Source of the DNA: JAUVPY01 sp034412795
Lineage (GTDB): Bacteria > Chloroflexota > Anaerolineae > 4572-78 > NAK82
NCBI GenBank assembly: GCA_034412795.1
Contig: DAOUMD010000166.1
Location: 1 to 64,000, forward strand
Direction of reading: 5' to 3'
Length of the DNA stretch: 64,000 nt
A program made the position numbers and the translations under genes. Positions within the stretch are counted from its first letter, which is position 1. Each line of letters opens with the position of its first letter. Below, piece after piece: positions 1 to 9,620 of the stretch. A model generated the notes under the pieces. It saw only the letters and a program-made list of their open reading frames with translations, searched no databases and was not told the origin of the DNA.

Positions 1-466
1 CCGGCAGTCCCCGATAGGTGATGGGATAGGGTATCTCGCGTAGGTCCAGATAGTCTACCAACTTCTGAAGCTCGCACTGGCCGTTGGCAGGACAGTATTG
101 GCAACCCGTGGTCACCGCCGCCTTGCGAACGGTGCTTTGAAAATCGCTACAATCGGACGGGCACACCAGGCAGGTATAGGGATGCTCGGACAGGATCAGG
201 GACAGGATCTCGCGGCGCAGATTCTGGACGGCCTCCGTTTCGGTGTGGACGACCATGCCATCGGAGACGGGAACGGTGCAAGCCGTAGGAAAGCCAGGTA
301 TGTTCTCGATCTCCACCACGCACATGCGACAGGCGCCGGCAGGTTGAATCGTAGGGGCATAGCATAGGGTAGGGATGTAGATGTCGTGCGCCCGGGTGGC
401 CTCGAGCACCGTCATACCCGGTTCGGCCTGGATCGTCTTTCCATTAATCGTTACGGATACAGTCAT
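1..466 (-). CDS. Iron-sulfur subunit, N-terminal part (NuoG/FdhA/HydA N-terminal type), cut by window edge
   Basis: The frame is open from an ATG at 466 to the left edge (155 codons) with no stop, so only the N-terminus is seen. It starts with a plant-type [2Fe-2S] ferredoxin domain with ligands C35, C46, C49 and C63. A NuoG-type His-Cys region follows: H95, C99, C102 and C106, then C122, C125 and C131. The second Cys trio sits about 20 residues later than usual, so this stretch looks expanded. Such a head occurs on NuoG, on NAD-linked formate dehydrogenase and on bifurcating hydrogenase HydA, and the missing C-terminus would decide which this is. It lies 22 bp after the NuoF gene and should form a complex with that NuoE/NuoF pair. 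Confidence 0.8.
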   Translation of the reverse strand, partial: MTVSVTINGKTIQAEPGMTVLEATRAHDIYIPTLCYAPTIQPAGACRMCVVEIENIPGFPTACTVPVSDGMVVHTETEAVQNLRREILSLILSEHPYTCLVCPSDCSDFQSTVRKAAVTTGCQYCPANGQCELQKLVDYLDLREIPYPITYRGLP

Positions 467-488
467 CTTCTCGACTCTCTGGTACACA

Positions 489-2345
489 TCAGTGCACAAC
501 GATAGCGCTGTAATTGCATCTGTCGTAGCAAGCGCCACAGCGAATACACAGGTTGGGATCGATGGTGTGTTTCTGCTTCTTATCACCGCTTATCGCACTG
601 ACAGGACAAATCCGGGCGCACAGGGTACAGCCGTTGCAGTCGTCTGTGATGTCATAGGTGATCAGTCCCGGACAGACCGCGGATGGGCAGCGGTGCTCTG
701 TGATATGAGCCAGGTATTCATCCCGGAAGTAGCGCAGCGTGGTCAGGACCGGGTTGGCCGCTGTCTTGCCCAGGCCGCACAGCGAGCCAGCTTTGACCGT
801 GTGGGCCAGCTTTTCCAGCCGATCGAGGTCTTCCAGTTCACCCTGCCCGTTCTTGATCCGTTCCAGGATCTCCAGCATTAGCTTGGTTCCCCTACAGCAG
901 GGCGGGCACTTGCCACATGACTCTCTCTGGGTAAAGGAGAGGAAGTAATGAGCTACGTCTACCATGCAGTTGCTCTCGTCCATTACGATGATGCCACCTG
1001 AGCCCATGATGCTCCCGGCTGCAGTTAGCGACTCGTAATCTACCGCTATGTCCAGTTGATCAGCCGGGATGCAACCGCCCGATGGCCCACCAATCTGCAC
1101 TGCCTTAATGGGCTTGTCGTTGAGAATACCTCCGCCGATATCGAAGATAATCTGCCGCAACGTAGTGCCTAACGGTACTTCGATCAAACCGGTATTTCTG
1201 ACCTTGCCGGCCAGGGCAAAAGTCTTGGTACCCTTGCTTCGCTCGGTGCCGTGTCTGGAATATGCGTTGGCACCCATTTTCATAATGGCTGGCAGAGTGG
1301 CAAGTGTCTCCACATTGTTGATCACAGTCGGCTTGCCCCCCAGGCCGGAGGTAGCTGGGAAGGGTGGCTTGGGTCGAGACATCCCCCGCTTGCCCTCAAT
1401 AGAGGCAATGAGGGCTGTCTCTTCGCCACATACAAATGCCCCTGCTCCCTCTCTGAGCTTGATGTCAAAATCGAAGCCAGAGCCCAGGATATTTGCTCCC
1501 AGCAAGCCAGCTTCACGCATCTGCTGGATACCAAGTTTGAGGCGTTCCACAGCCAGCGGGTACTCAGCGCGGATGTAGATATAGGCTTCGGTGGCACTCA
1601 GAGCGTAACCACCGATCAGCAGTCCCTCCAGTAAAGCGTGCGGATCTCCCTCGATCAGCGCACGGTTCATAAAAGCACCCGGGTCCCCCTCGTCGGCATT
1701 GCAGATCAAGTACTTGGTTTCACCGGGTTGATCGCGGCAGATCTGCCACTTGGAGCCGGTGGGAAAACCGGCGCCGCCGCGTCCGCGCAGTCCGGCCTTT
1801 TTTACTTCGTCAATGACTTGCTGCGGAGTCCAGCTCAACGCCTTTTCAAAGCCTTCGTAGCCACCGCGAGCCAGATAGTGATTGAAGCTTGTAGGATCGA
1901 TGAGTCCACAGTTGCGTAGGATGATGCGTGGCTCCATCCCTAGCATCGGATGCGATGATAGAGGAGGAATGCCATCCAGGGGTTTGTTGTCAAGAGTGCC
2001 GATGGCCAAATCAGCGCAAGGATCATCACCCAGCAGCCAGTTTTTGGTGAGGCGGGCAGCCACCTGAAGGGTAACCTGACCATATAGAATCGGTGGCTGT
2101 CCTGGCTTGTTGATGAGAACCACCGGCTCCAGATAGCATGCGCCAATAGAACCAACCTGGGTGATAATGATGTCCAAATTATGTTCAGACTGCTGTCTCT
2201 GAAAAGCCGCGACAGTATCCAGAGCACCAGCCGCCTGACCACTCGTGTCGGTACCAATTCGCACGTGAGGCCGGCTCTCTTCTTCCAGAGCCTGCCATTC
2301 GTCAAGCGCTTTTGCTCTCATCTCGCCTATGATTGTCATCGTCAA
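489..2345 (-). CDS. NuoF-like NADH/FMN subunit with C-terminal 2x[4Fe-4S]
   Basis: This 618-residue protein is a flavin-containing diaphorase subunit that would exchange electrons with NAD(H) in a soluble complex. It has a thioredoxin-like N-domain (about 1-110), a complex-I 51-kDa fold with the glycine-rich GLRGRGGAGFP motif and GDPGAFMNRALIEGDPHA, an SLBB part, and the ESCGKCPPCCRG cluster motif. The C-terminus carries two 4Fe-4S motifs (CNGCTLCARIC and CIRCGACYDRC). The N-domain [2Fe-2S] ligands are partly lost: GTDTSGQAAGA and VGSIGAC carry serine where the 6288-8186 paralogue has cysteine. The start overlaps the upstream NuoE stop as ATGA, which suggests translational coupling. Confidence 0.9.
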   Translation of the reverse strand: MTMTIIGEMRAKALDEWQALEEESRPHVRIGTDTSGQAAGALDTVAAFQRQQSEHNLDIIITQVGSIGACYLEPVVLINKPGQPPILYGQVTLQVAARLTKNWLLGDDPCADLAIGTLDNKPLDGIPPLSSHPMLGMEPRIILRNCGLIDPTSFNHYLARGGYEGFEKALSWTPQQVIDEVKKAGLRGRGGAGFPTGSKWQICRDQPGETKYLICNADEGDPGAFMNRALIEGDPHALLEGLLIGGYALSATEAYIYIRAEYPLAVERLKLGIQQMREAGLLGANILGSGFDFDIKLREGAGAFVCGEETALIASIEGKRGMSRPKPPFPATSGLGGKPTVINNVETLATLPAIMKMGANAYSRHGTERSKGTKTFALAGKVRNTGLIEVPLGTTLRQIIFDIGGGILNDKPIKAVQIGGPSGGCIPADQLDIAVDYESLTAAGSIMGSGGIIVMDESNCMVDVAHYFLSFTQRESCGKCPPCCRGTKLMLEILERIKNGQGELEDLDRLEKLAHTVKAGSLCGLGKTAANPVLTTLRYFRDEYLAHITEHRCPSAVCPGLITYDITDDCNGCTLCARICPVSAISGDKKQKHTIDPNLCIRCGACYDRCNYSAIVVH

Positions 2346-2797
2346 CTCTCATATTTCTTGAGCAACTTCTGTCCCTTGGTGGAGGTCATCCGGCTGTGGA
2401 CATCTTTGTCCACCACAACCACTGGTGCCAGGGCACAACAGCCAAAGCAAGCTACGCGCTCCAGGCTGAACTGCCCATCAGGAGTAGTCTCGCCAGCTTT
2501 GATCTTCAGCTTGTGCTCCATCCACTCCAGGATGCGGCTGCTGCCGCGCACATGGCAGGCCGTTCCCAGGCATACTTTGATCGTATGTTTGCCCGGCTCG
2601 GTGAAACGGAACTGGGAGTAGAAGGAAGCCACCCCGTAGATTTCGCCGGGGGGTACCTTGGTGAATGTTGCGACTTCGTCCACTACATCCGGAGAGATGT
2701 ATCCATAGTGTTCTTGCACTTCCTGAAGAATCGGGATAAGAAACCCCTGATCACCCTTCGGATATCTGACTAGTATGTGTTCAATATTGCTCTCCAT
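2342..2797 (-). CDS. NuoE-like [2Fe-2S] subunit
   Basis: This is a thioredoxin-fold [2Fe-2S] protein of about 151 residues that passes electrons to or from the NuoF partner. The four ligands lie in CLGTACHVRG and CFGCCALAP. An ATG further upstream at 2848 is possible, but the start at 2797 is preferred because it follows an AGAGG ribosome site and gives the usual family length. It overlaps the NuoF gene by four bases and heads the last diaphorase module of the block. The space upstream contains an inserted inverted-repeat element (2917-3008). Confidence 0.9.
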   Translation of the reverse strand: MESNIEHILVRYPKGDQGFLIPILQEVQEHYGYISPDVVDEVATFTKVPPGEIYGVASFYSQFRFTEPGKHTIKVCLGTACHVRGSSRILEWMEHKLKIKAGETTPDGQFSLERVACFGCCALAPVVVVDKDVHSRMTSTKGQKLLKKYES

Positions 2798-2908
2798 CGC
2801 TACCTCTGATCTCAGAAAACAACAACCATATGGTTGAGGCGTGTGCACACTTCGAATTCGCTCGGTTTTTCATTCACAGAACCGAGGAGCAAGGCATTCC
2901 TGGATGCC

Positions 2909-3016
2909 GATATGTTGTATCTTCTCAAAATGTAGGGGCGATCCCTTGTGGTCGCCCTGTTGGGCAGGCGCAAGGCACTGCTCCTACCCCGAATTATTGA
3001 GAAGATACGATATGTT
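2909..3016. mobile_element. MITE-like element, copy 1, with 8-bp target duplication
   Basis: The element spans 2917-3008 (92 bp). Its ends are the inverted repeats GTATCTTCTCAA and TTGAGAAGATAC, and an inner inverted repeat begins GTAGGGGCGATCCC. It is bounded by a perfect 8-bp direct repeat, GATATGTT, at 2909-2916 and 3009-3016. Two more copies lie at 27180-27245 and 40789-40879, each with its own perfect 8-bp duplication. There is no coding capacity, so it must be moved in trans. Confidence 0.9.
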
Positions 3017-3017
3017 A

Positions 3018-3383
3018 TTACTGGCAGCCTTTGTCAAGTCGTTTGCACGCCGATAGGCCGGCTGCAAACAGCCGGCCACATGTCTCAAACATGATTAGAT
3101 CGGTGCCGAGAATTGGGATGCCAACTTGATTCGCCAGATTAACCGTCTCTGCCGGCGGCACCTTTCCCCGCACAACCAAGATAGCCGCCACGTCCGCCAT
3201 CTCGGCCGTTCTAATTATCTGGGGATTCGTCAGGCCAGTGATCAACAGGCCTTGAGTCACGTCGTAGCATAGCACATCACTCATCAAATCTGACGCAAAC
3301 CCAGACCGTACCTCGCGACTTAGATCGGGTTCGGGCGAAATAGGTCGAGCATTGGTCTCAGTCAGTACACTTTCCAAACGCAT
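3018..3383 (-). CDS. DRTGG-domain protein
   Basis: This 121-residue protein resembles the stand-alone DRTGG-domain proteins often found in hydrogenase and formate dehydrogenase operons. Their biochemical role is not established. A second one lies at 21838-22185. Its ATG overlaps the stop of the formate dehydrogenase gene (TAATG), so it is the last cistron of that operon and translationally coupled to it. The C-terminus holds two cysteines (ETCGRL and SACKRL). I see no catalytic motif. A regulatory, nucleotide-sensing role is only an inference. Confidence 0.7.
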   Translation of the reverse strand: MRLESVLTETNARPISPEPDLSREVRSGFASDLMSDVLCYDVTQGLLITGLTNPQIIRTAEMADVAAILVVRGKVPPAETVNLANQVGIPILGTDLIMFETCGRLFAAGLSACKRLDKGCQ

Positions 3384-6271
3384 TAACTTACTTTAGACCC
3401 TCCGTTGATTCCATTTCCATCCGCCACCGATTCAATTCGTACGGCACATACCTTGTACTCTGGAATTTTGGCCTGTGGGTCGAGAGCTGGGTTGGTCAGG
3501 AAGTTGGCAGCCGATTCGGCGAAGTGGAAGGTGCTGAAGATCAACCCTGGCTCTATCCGGTCCGTGACCTGCGCTTTAGCGATGATTTCACCTCGTCGCG
3601 AAGCGACTTTCATCAGAGTTCCATCCTCGATGTTCGCCTTCACAGCATCCTTGGGATTGATTTCTACCAGGGCCTCGGGATACATTGCCTCCAGGTTGCG
3701 GGCCCGGTGGGTCATCTCGCCTCCGTGCCAGTGATAAATGACGCGGCCGGTGGTCAACACCAATGGATACTCATCGTCGGGCAATTCGTCCGGTGGTACG
3801 TGGTCTACTGCTGCGAAGCGCCCCAAGCCCCGGCTGAACTTGCCCACGTGGAGGATGGGCGTTCCCGGATGGTCCTCGCCGGGCACCGGCCATTGAAGCT
3901 GTGCACCTTCCTCCAGGCGGCGATAGGTCACACCCGCATAGATCGGGGTGAGTTGCTTGATTTCATCCATCACCTCGGCCGCCTCGCTGTAGTCCCAGCC
4001 CCCATTAGGTGCGTCCTTGTCTGGTGTGGCCGCGCCTAATGCCAGCATCCGTCTCGCCAATTCGATGACAATCCAGGAATCCGGCTTGGCTTCTCCTGGC
4101 GATGGGATTGCCTTTCTCACGCGCTGGATACGCCGTTCGGTATTGGTGAAGGTACCTTCTTTTTCTGCAAAGCTGGCTGCTGGTAGCACTACGTCAGCGT
4201 ACTGGCCTGTTTCGGTGAAGAACAAGTCTTGCACCACGATGAACTCGGTTTTCTGTAGCGAATAGCGGACGTGATTCAGATCCGGGTCGCTGATCATTGG
4301 GTTTTCACCGATAATGTACAGGCAGCGCACCTGGCCTTCTTCGGCTTTCTTTAGCATCTCGGTTACAGTCAGGCCCACCTGGTCCGACAGGGACACACCC
4401 CACGCCTTTTCGAACTTGTATTGGATAGCCGAATCGGTCACCCTCTGATAGCCGGAGTAGACGTTAGGCAAGCCGCCCATGTCGCAAGCCCCTTGCACGT
4501 TATTTTGCCCACGTAGCGGATTGACACCCCCACCGGGCACACCCATATTGCCCAGTAACATCTGAAGATTGGCGCAGCTCATCACGTTTGGCACACCGAC
4601 GACGTGTTGCGTGATGCCCATTGCATATAGTAACGCGCCGGGGCGATTTTCGGCCAGCATGCGAGCTGCTTTCTCGATATCCTCAGCCGGGACACCGGTG
4701 ATCTCACTGGTCACTTCTGGGTTGTATTTTTTGACTACGGCTTTTAGTTCCTCAAAGCTTTCAGTCCGTTCGGCGATGAAGGCTTCGTCGTGCCAGCCTT
4801 CCTTGATGATGACATGCATTAGCCCATTGATCAGGGCAATGTCAGTACCCGGCTTGTGCTGCAAAAACAAGTCAGCGTAATCGGCGATATCAATACGGCG
4901 CGGATCGGCCACGATAAGCTTCGCTCCGCGATGCCGTTTTGCCCAACGTACCTTGGTGCCGATCACGGGATGCTGCTCGGTGGTGTTGCTGCCGATGATG
5001 AAGATACACTGGCTCTCTTCAGCGATGTCTCGAATCGAGTTGGTCATCGCGCCGCTGCCGAAACTTGTCACCAGACCGGCGACGGTTGAGCTGTGTCAGA
5101 GACGAGCGCAGTGGTCTACGCTATTGGTGCTTAACATCTGCCGCGTGAGTTTACTGATTAGAAAGTTCTCTTCATTGGTGCACTTTGCAGAGGCCAGCAC
5201 CGCAAATGCGTCACCGCCTCGCGTCTGTCTCTCCTCTGTGAACTTGTGGGCAATCACGTCTAATGCAGTATCCCAGTCGGTCTGTATGAAAGTATCCAGA
5301 GACACCGCATCGCTGCCGTCGGTTGAAAGCTGGATACGCTTTTCGGCTACGTTGGTTACCTGCCACTCGCCGCTGTCCACCTGTTCCTCGATGCGCTCCC
5401 TGCCCAACCACTTGGCACGCACCAGCGGCCTGGTGAGCCGGTCGGGGTGGTGTACGTAATCGTATCCGTAGCGGCCTTTCACACACATGGCCATGCCATT
5501 GACCGGGGCATCCTCCGCACTCGTGACGCGAACGATCTTGCCATCCCGCACATTCAGGTCGAAACTACATCCTACGCCGCAATAAGAGCAGGTGGATCGT
5601 ACCTTTGTCACTTGATTGGCGCGTCCGGCTCCAAGGCTCATCTTGTCGTACAGAGCTCCTACCGGACAATAAGCCACACACTGTCCACAGCTTTCGCAGC
5701 GGGCGTCCAGCATGAATTGATCTGCGCCAGCTACGAGCTTGGTCTTGAAGCCACGGTAGGCGAAATTCCACACATCGCGGTTCTGGATCTCGTTGCAGGC
5801 ACGAACGCAACGACCGCACAGGATGCACTTGTTGCGATCAATGAAAATAAAAGGATTGGGGTCTGGGTTGATTTCGTACGAGTGGCGCTCGCCGCCGTGC
5901 TCGGGCCAGGTTACACCATAATCATACACTAAATCCTGTAGCACGCAGTCGCCGTTCGCTTCACACGCCATACAGTCGTTGGGGTGATCGGTGAGCAACA
6001 TTTCCAGCACAAATTTACGCGTTTCGCGTGCCTCTTCGCTTTCAGTATCGACCACCATGCCCTCAGCCGCGGGCGTTGTACACGCGGTCTGTAGCCCTCG
6101 CGCTTTCTCCACCGAAACCACGCACATCCGGCAGGCGCCCACGTCGGTTAGATCAGGATGGTTGCAAAGGGTGGGAATGAAGATGCCCGCCCCGCGAGCA
6201 GCTTCAAGAATGGTACTTCCCTCTGGTGCTGTTACCTTCTGGTCGTTAATAGTCAGGGTCACATTCATCAT
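3383..6271 (-). CDS. fdhA: Formate dehydrogenase catalytic subunit, selenoprotein (UGA at 5098-5096 read as Sec)
   Basis: This is one gene of about 962 residues containing an in-frame UGA as codon 392. The context is VDHCARL-U-HSSTVAGL, matching the catalytic Sec site of FdhF-type formate dehydrogenases. The order is: ferredoxin-like [2Fe-2S] (about 1-80), NuoG-type His-Cys [4Fe-4S], two ferredoxin [4Fe-4S] motifs (CILCGRCVRAC and CESCGQCVAYC), then the molybdopterin oxidoreductase with its own cluster (CSYCGVGC), ending in the dinucleotide-binding domain near VLTTGRVIYHWHGG. It oxidises formate (or reduces CO2) with a Mo/W-bis-pterin cofactor. NuoF and NuoE next to it link it to NAD. The start at 6271 (or 6268) follows GGGGTGAAG. 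The longer frame to 6457 overlaps NuoF and is rejected. Confidence 0.93.
5067..5098 (-). promoter_or_regulatory. UGA codon plus bacterial SECIS hairpin
   Basis: The UGA occupies 5098-5096. Starting 12 nt after it, GTCGCC (5083-5078) pairs with GGTGAC (5072-5067) around the loop GGTCT (5077-5073). Counting the U of UGA as 1, the loop GGU is nt 22-24, the same place as in the E. coli fdhF SECIS as I recall it. The GGUCU loop is the SelB-binding signature. This supports Sec insertion rather than a stop or a pseudogene. Confidence 0.9.
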
Positions 6272-6287
6272 CTTCACCCCGCAATAG

Positions 6288-8186
6288 TTAGTTGACGACG
6301 ATCGCGTCGAATTTGCAGACTTCTTTGCACAGACCGCATCGCTCGCACAAGTCCTGATCGATAACGTGCGGCTGTCGTTTTTCACCACTGATGGCATTGC
6401 CGGGACAACTGCGCCCGCACACCATACAGCCGGTACAAAGGTCGGCCACGATTTCAAAGGTGATCAATGCCCGGCACTTTCCGGCTGGACAGCGCCCCTC
6501 TTCTATATGCGCCCGGTATTCATCCTCAAAGTGTTGCAGGGTTGACAGAATGGGTGAGGGGGCCAATTGCCCCAACGCGCACAGAGAGCCTCGCTGCATC
6601 CCGCGTGCCACCCGGCGAATTTCATCCAGGTCTTCCAGCTTCCCTTCACCGGCCGTAATGCGCTCCAAAATCTCCAACATCCGCGTGCTGCCGATGCGGC
6701 AGGGTGGGCACTTGCCGCAGCTTTCGTCACAGGCGAACTGCATAAAGTATTTGGCAAACTCGACCATGCATGTGGTTTCGTCGGCAACGATCATTCCGCC
6801 GGAGCCCATCACTGCACCAGCCGCTTTCAGCGAGTCGAAATCTACCGGGGTATCCAGATGTTCTTCTGGAAGGCAGCCGCCCAGGGGACCACCCGTCTGT
6901 ACCGCCTTGAATTTTCTATCAAGCGGGATGCCGCCGCCCACATCGTAAACAATCTCGCGCATCGTAATCCCCATCGGCACTTCGATCAAGCCGGTGCGGT
7001 TGACCATGCCGGTGAGAGCAAAGATAGCAGTTCCCGGACTTCCCTCTGTCCCAAGGCTCTTGAACCATTCTGGCCCCATGCGGATGATGCGCGGGACATA
7101 AGCATAGCTCTTGACGTTGTTCACGTTGCTGGGTTGCTTCCATAGCCCGGAAACGGCCGGGTATGGTGGGCGTGGCCAGGGTTGGCCTCGTTCACCCTGG
7201 ATGGAGGCCATCAAGGCTGTTTCTTCGCCACATACGAACGCCCCGGCCCCTTCCTTGATAAACAATTCGAAGCCAAAGTCAGTTCCCAGGATATTCTCAC
7301 CCAGCAGGCCCAGGTCTCTGGCCTGTGCCAGTGCAATCTCAAGCCGCCTGATAGCCAGTGGGTACTCAGCCCGGCAGTAGATATAGCCCGCCTCCGCGCC
7401 GATAGCGTAGCCGGCGATTATCATTCCTTCAATCACCGAATGGGGATCACCCTCCAGCGCCGAGCGGTCCATAAACGCCCCGGGGTCACCCTCATCCGCG
7501 TTGCAGATTAGGAATTTCGGCCAACTCTGCGTCTTACGGGCCAGTCCCCATTTGATCCCGGCCGGAAACCCGCCGCCACCTCGGCCACGCAGCCCCGATT
7601 TCGTGACTTCTTCAATCAACTCCTCCGGCGTCATCTCAGCTAGCACCTTTTCCAGGGCTTTATAGCCGTCCACGGCCAGGTAGTCATCGATTGACTCAGG
7701 GTCTATCAGACCACAATTGCTCAAGACCACTCGGAGCTGTTTTTGGTGGAACGCGATTTTCTCGTGCTCATCTGGGTCGACGAAGCTCAGCGAGTAGAGT
7801 GCACTTCCATTGGAGCGGGTGACGGTCGGGGTCATTTCGCCCACGATGATGCTCTTGCTCAACGAAGTCCCTTCAAAATAGGACGCGAGTATTTCGGGCA
7901 CATTCCTTGCCGTCGCATTCCCATAGTTCACCCGGGGCCGTCCCTTGGCTTGCACCTCGAGCATCGGCTCGTATGAACACATGCCTACGCAACCAACCTG
8001 GCTGATAACAGCGCTGAGATTTCTCTTCTCTAACTCTTCTTCAACCGCTTTGAGGGTATCCCCCGCACCGGCCGCCAGCCCACAGGTTCCCGTGCCAACC
8101 GTGATGTAAATAGGGGCGTTTATCTTTTGCTCCCAGCGTTCTTTGGCTTGTTCCCTGCTGGCGGCCAACTCCGCTATAGATATCAT
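6288..8186 (-). CDS. NuoF-like NADH/FMN subunit of the formate dehydrogenase
   Basis: This 632-residue diaphorase subunit would carry electrons between formate dehydrogenase and NAD(H). The N-terminal thioredoxin-like [2Fe-2S] domain is intact here (GTGTCGLAAGA and QVGCVGMC). The 51-kDa fold follows with GLRGRGGGGFPAG and GDPGAFMDRSALEGDPHS, then ESCGKCPPCRIG and SLCALGQ for the N3-type cluster. A double [4Fe-4S] tail (CTGCMVCGRSC and CERCGLCKEVC) ends it. It sits 22 bp after NuoE and 16 bp before fdhA, so the three form one operon. Of the four NuoF paralogues in the window it keeps the most complete set of cluster ligands. Confidence 0.92.
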   Translation of the reverse strand: MISIAELAASREQAKERWEQKINAPIYITVGTGTCGLAAGAGDTLKAVEEELEKRNLSAVISQVGCVGMCSYEPMLEVQAKGRPRVNYGNATARNVPEILASYFEGTSLSKSIIVGEMTPTVTRSNGSALYSLSFVDPDEHEKIAFHQKQLRVVLSNCGLIDPESIDDYLAVDGYKALEKVLAEMTPEELIEEVTKSGLRGRGGGGFPAGIKWGLARKTQSWPKFLICNADEGDPGAFMDRSALEGDPHSVIEGMIIAGYAIGAEAGYIYCRAEYPLAIRRLEIALAQARDLGLLGENILGTDFGFELFIKEGAGAFVCGEETALMASIQGERGQPWPRPPYPAVSGLWKQPSNVNNVKSYAYVPRIIRMGPEWFKSLGTEGSPGTAIFALTGMVNRTGLIEVPMGITMREIVYDVGGGIPLDRKFKAVQTGGPLGGCLPEEHLDTPVDFDSLKAAGAVMGSGGMIVADETTCMVEFAKYFMQFACDESCGKCPPCRIGSTRMLEILERITAGEGKLEDLDEIRRVARGMQRGSLCALGQLAPSPILSTLQHFEDEYRAHIEEGRCPAGKCRALITFEIVADLCTGCMVCGRSCPGNAISGEKRQPHVIDQDLCERCGLCKEVCKFDAIVVN

Positions 8187-8208
8187 TTGTTACTCCTCAT
8201 TAATCGCG

Positions 8209-8694
8209 TCAATTGGCGCCAATGTGCTTTTTGACTTTGCGCACCAACATCTCCTGCCGCATGCGACCTATCACTTCATCATCCAGGACAGCTACCGGGG
8301 CCAGGGCGCAAGAACCGAGACAATAGACAATCTCTACCGTTAATTCTCCATCGTCGCTTGTCTCACCAGGCCCGATATCAAACTCCTCTTCGATGGCCGT
8401 CATCAGGACTGGCGTCCCTTTAACGTGACAAGCCGTACCATCGCACAGCTTAAGTATGTGTCTTCCCCGGCGTTCCAGATAGAATTGGGCGTAGAAGGTT
8501 GCCACGCCATACACCTTGCCCAGCGAGACCCCGAGACTGTCGGCGATTAACTTCAATACCTCTTGTGGCAAGTATCCATAAGTTGACTGAGCTGCCTGAA
8601 GGATGGGGATCAAGGCTCCTTCTTGCTCTGCGTACTTCTCGAAGACCTTGTCCATCAAGGTGAGGTCGACGTTACCGTTGTTGCTCACACCCAT
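8209..8694 (-). CDS. NuoE-like [2Fe-2S] subunit of the formate dehydrogenase
   Basis: This 161-residue thioredoxin-fold [2Fe-2S] protein has ligands in CDGTACHVKG and CLGSCALAP. It heads the formate dehydrogenase operon NuoE-NuoF-FdhA-DRTGG. The ATG follows a strong GGAGGAGCAC ribosome site. A promoter with near-consensus boxes lies about 200 bp upstream (8894-8922). Confidence 0.92.
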   Translation of the reverse strand: MGVSNNGNVDLTLMDKVFEKYAEQEGALIPILQAAQSTYGYLPQEVLKLIADSLGVSLGKVYGVATFYAQFYLERRGRHILKLCDGTACHVKGTPVLMTAIEEEFDIGPGETSDDGELTVEIVYCLGSCALAPVAVLDDEVIGRMRQEMLVRKVKKHIGAN

Positions 8695-8893
8695 GTGCTC
8701 CTCCTGGATTGTCTGCGATTTTGTGTTCTATTCGCATCTTCTATTCCATAAAATAGCGACTCAACCCTTGGCAACCAGCAGGATTAAGCCGCTGCACCAG
8801 AATCGTCTTCTTGAGTTGTGTACAGATTGTTTGGCAGATCTGACCTTTCACTCCGAGGGTCCTTTTTGCGAAGAGATATGAGGACGCGTCGAT

Positions 8894-8922
8894 AGTATAT
8901 CATAACAGTTAGCGTCGGTCAA
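8894..8922 (-). promoter_or_regulatory. Sigma-70-type promoter of the formate dehydrogenase operon, with inverted repeat on the -35
   Basis: On the minus strand TTGACC (8922-8917) and TATACT (8899-8894) are 17 bp apart. The inverted repeat AATGACATCATT (8921-8932) touches the -35 box and is a candidate operator. The leader to the NuoE start is about 190 bases. Confidence 0.65.
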
Positions 8923-8959
8923 TGACATCATTCCTTAGGGCGTGCCCAAAATCTTTGGC

Positions 8960-8994
8960 AGACCTGAGGGTGGAAGCCCCTCAGGTCTTTTTTT
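8960..8994 (+). terminator. Plus-strand hairpin with T-run, no matching plus-strand gene
   Basis: AGACCTGAGGG (8960-8970) pairs with CCCTCAGGTCT (8978-8988) around a 7-nt loop, and seven T follow on the plus strand. The flanking genes are both on the minus strand, where no T-run follows the stem. It may end an antisense transcript or be the core of a palindromic repeat, since the outer bases CCCAAAAT and ATTTGGAC are also roughly inverted. Confidence 0.5.
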
Positions 8995-9031
8995 GAAATT
9001 TGGACAGGTCCTCACTCCTGATTCTAAACCC

Positions 9032-9526
9032 TCAATCGTCTGATACCTGGTTTAGCCAGGAGACAATCTGTTCTGTAGCTTCTTCGGCAAGCCGTGTTGT
9101 TTGAGCTGACAGCGTGTGCGAGAATCCAAACCGATGCCCTTTTACCGAGACTACGATTGCTTGTGGTCTGCACCCGCGCAATGTCTTAGCCAGCGCCAGA
9201 CAGGTCTGTGGTGTCATGTGATGCGTGAACGGGGAACTTTGAAATTGAGCGTCAACGGAGACGAAACGGAGATCTTCTGGATAATCTCCCATGTGGGCAT
9301 CGATGAAGCAAGCGTAATCGTATTCAGAGATAAGTTCTGCAAGTTCGGGCGTCAGTTGCAAGACAAACAGCAGGTCTGGCGACTGACCAAGTTGATCCTG
9401 TCCACCGGTTTCCATATCAAGAGCGGGTCGTCCCAGGCGACTGGCAACCCCTTGCAAAATGTGCCAGGCAACTCCGTCGTCTTCTCGATCGGGGTTGCCA
9501 TATCCAATAATCAAAACCTTTGCCAT
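9032..9526 (-). CDS. [NiFe] hydrogenase maturation protease (HoxW-like)
   Basis: This 164-residue protein of the HyaD/HycI/HoxW peptidase family trims the C-terminal tail of the hydrogenase large subunit after nickel insertion. It begins with VLIIGYGNPDREDDGVAWH, where the acidic residues bind nickel. It also holds the FIDAHMG and MTPQTCLALAK segments expected for the fold. It follows the large subunit gene by 94 bp, a gap holding a GC-rich hairpin (9566-9600). Its substrate is almost certainly the neighbouring HoxH, which carries a 27-residue tail after its last CxxC-ST-H motif. Confidence 0.88.
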   Translation of the reverse strand: MAKVLIIGYGNPDREDDGVAWHILQGVASRLGRPALDMETGGQDQLGQSPDLLFVLQLTPELAELISEYDYACFIDAHMGDYPEDLRFVSVDAQFQSSPFTHHMTPQTCLALAKTLRGCRPQAIVVSVKGHRFGFSHTLSAQTTRLAEEATEQIVSWLNQVSDD

Positions 9527-9565
9527 TCAGATTATCTTGTATAGGCGAATGATCATTTCTACTTC

Positions 9566-9600
9566 GGCCCCCCCCTCTCCCTAAGTTAGGAGAGGGGGCC
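9566..9600. repeat. GC-rich hairpin between hoxH and its protease
   Basis: CCCCCTCTCC (9571-9580) pairs with GGAGAGGGGG (9589-9598), with further C/G pairing outside. There is no T-run on either strand. It may protect the upstream mRNA or set the ratio of large subunit to protease. Confidence 0.55.
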
Positions 9601-9620
9601 GGGGATGAGGGTGAGGGTTA

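Noticed and set aside
5096..6457. FdhA as two separate genes or a frameshifted pseudogene split near 5096
   Set aside because: The two halves are in the same frame, the break is a single UGA at the Sec site, and a SECIS hairpin follows it.
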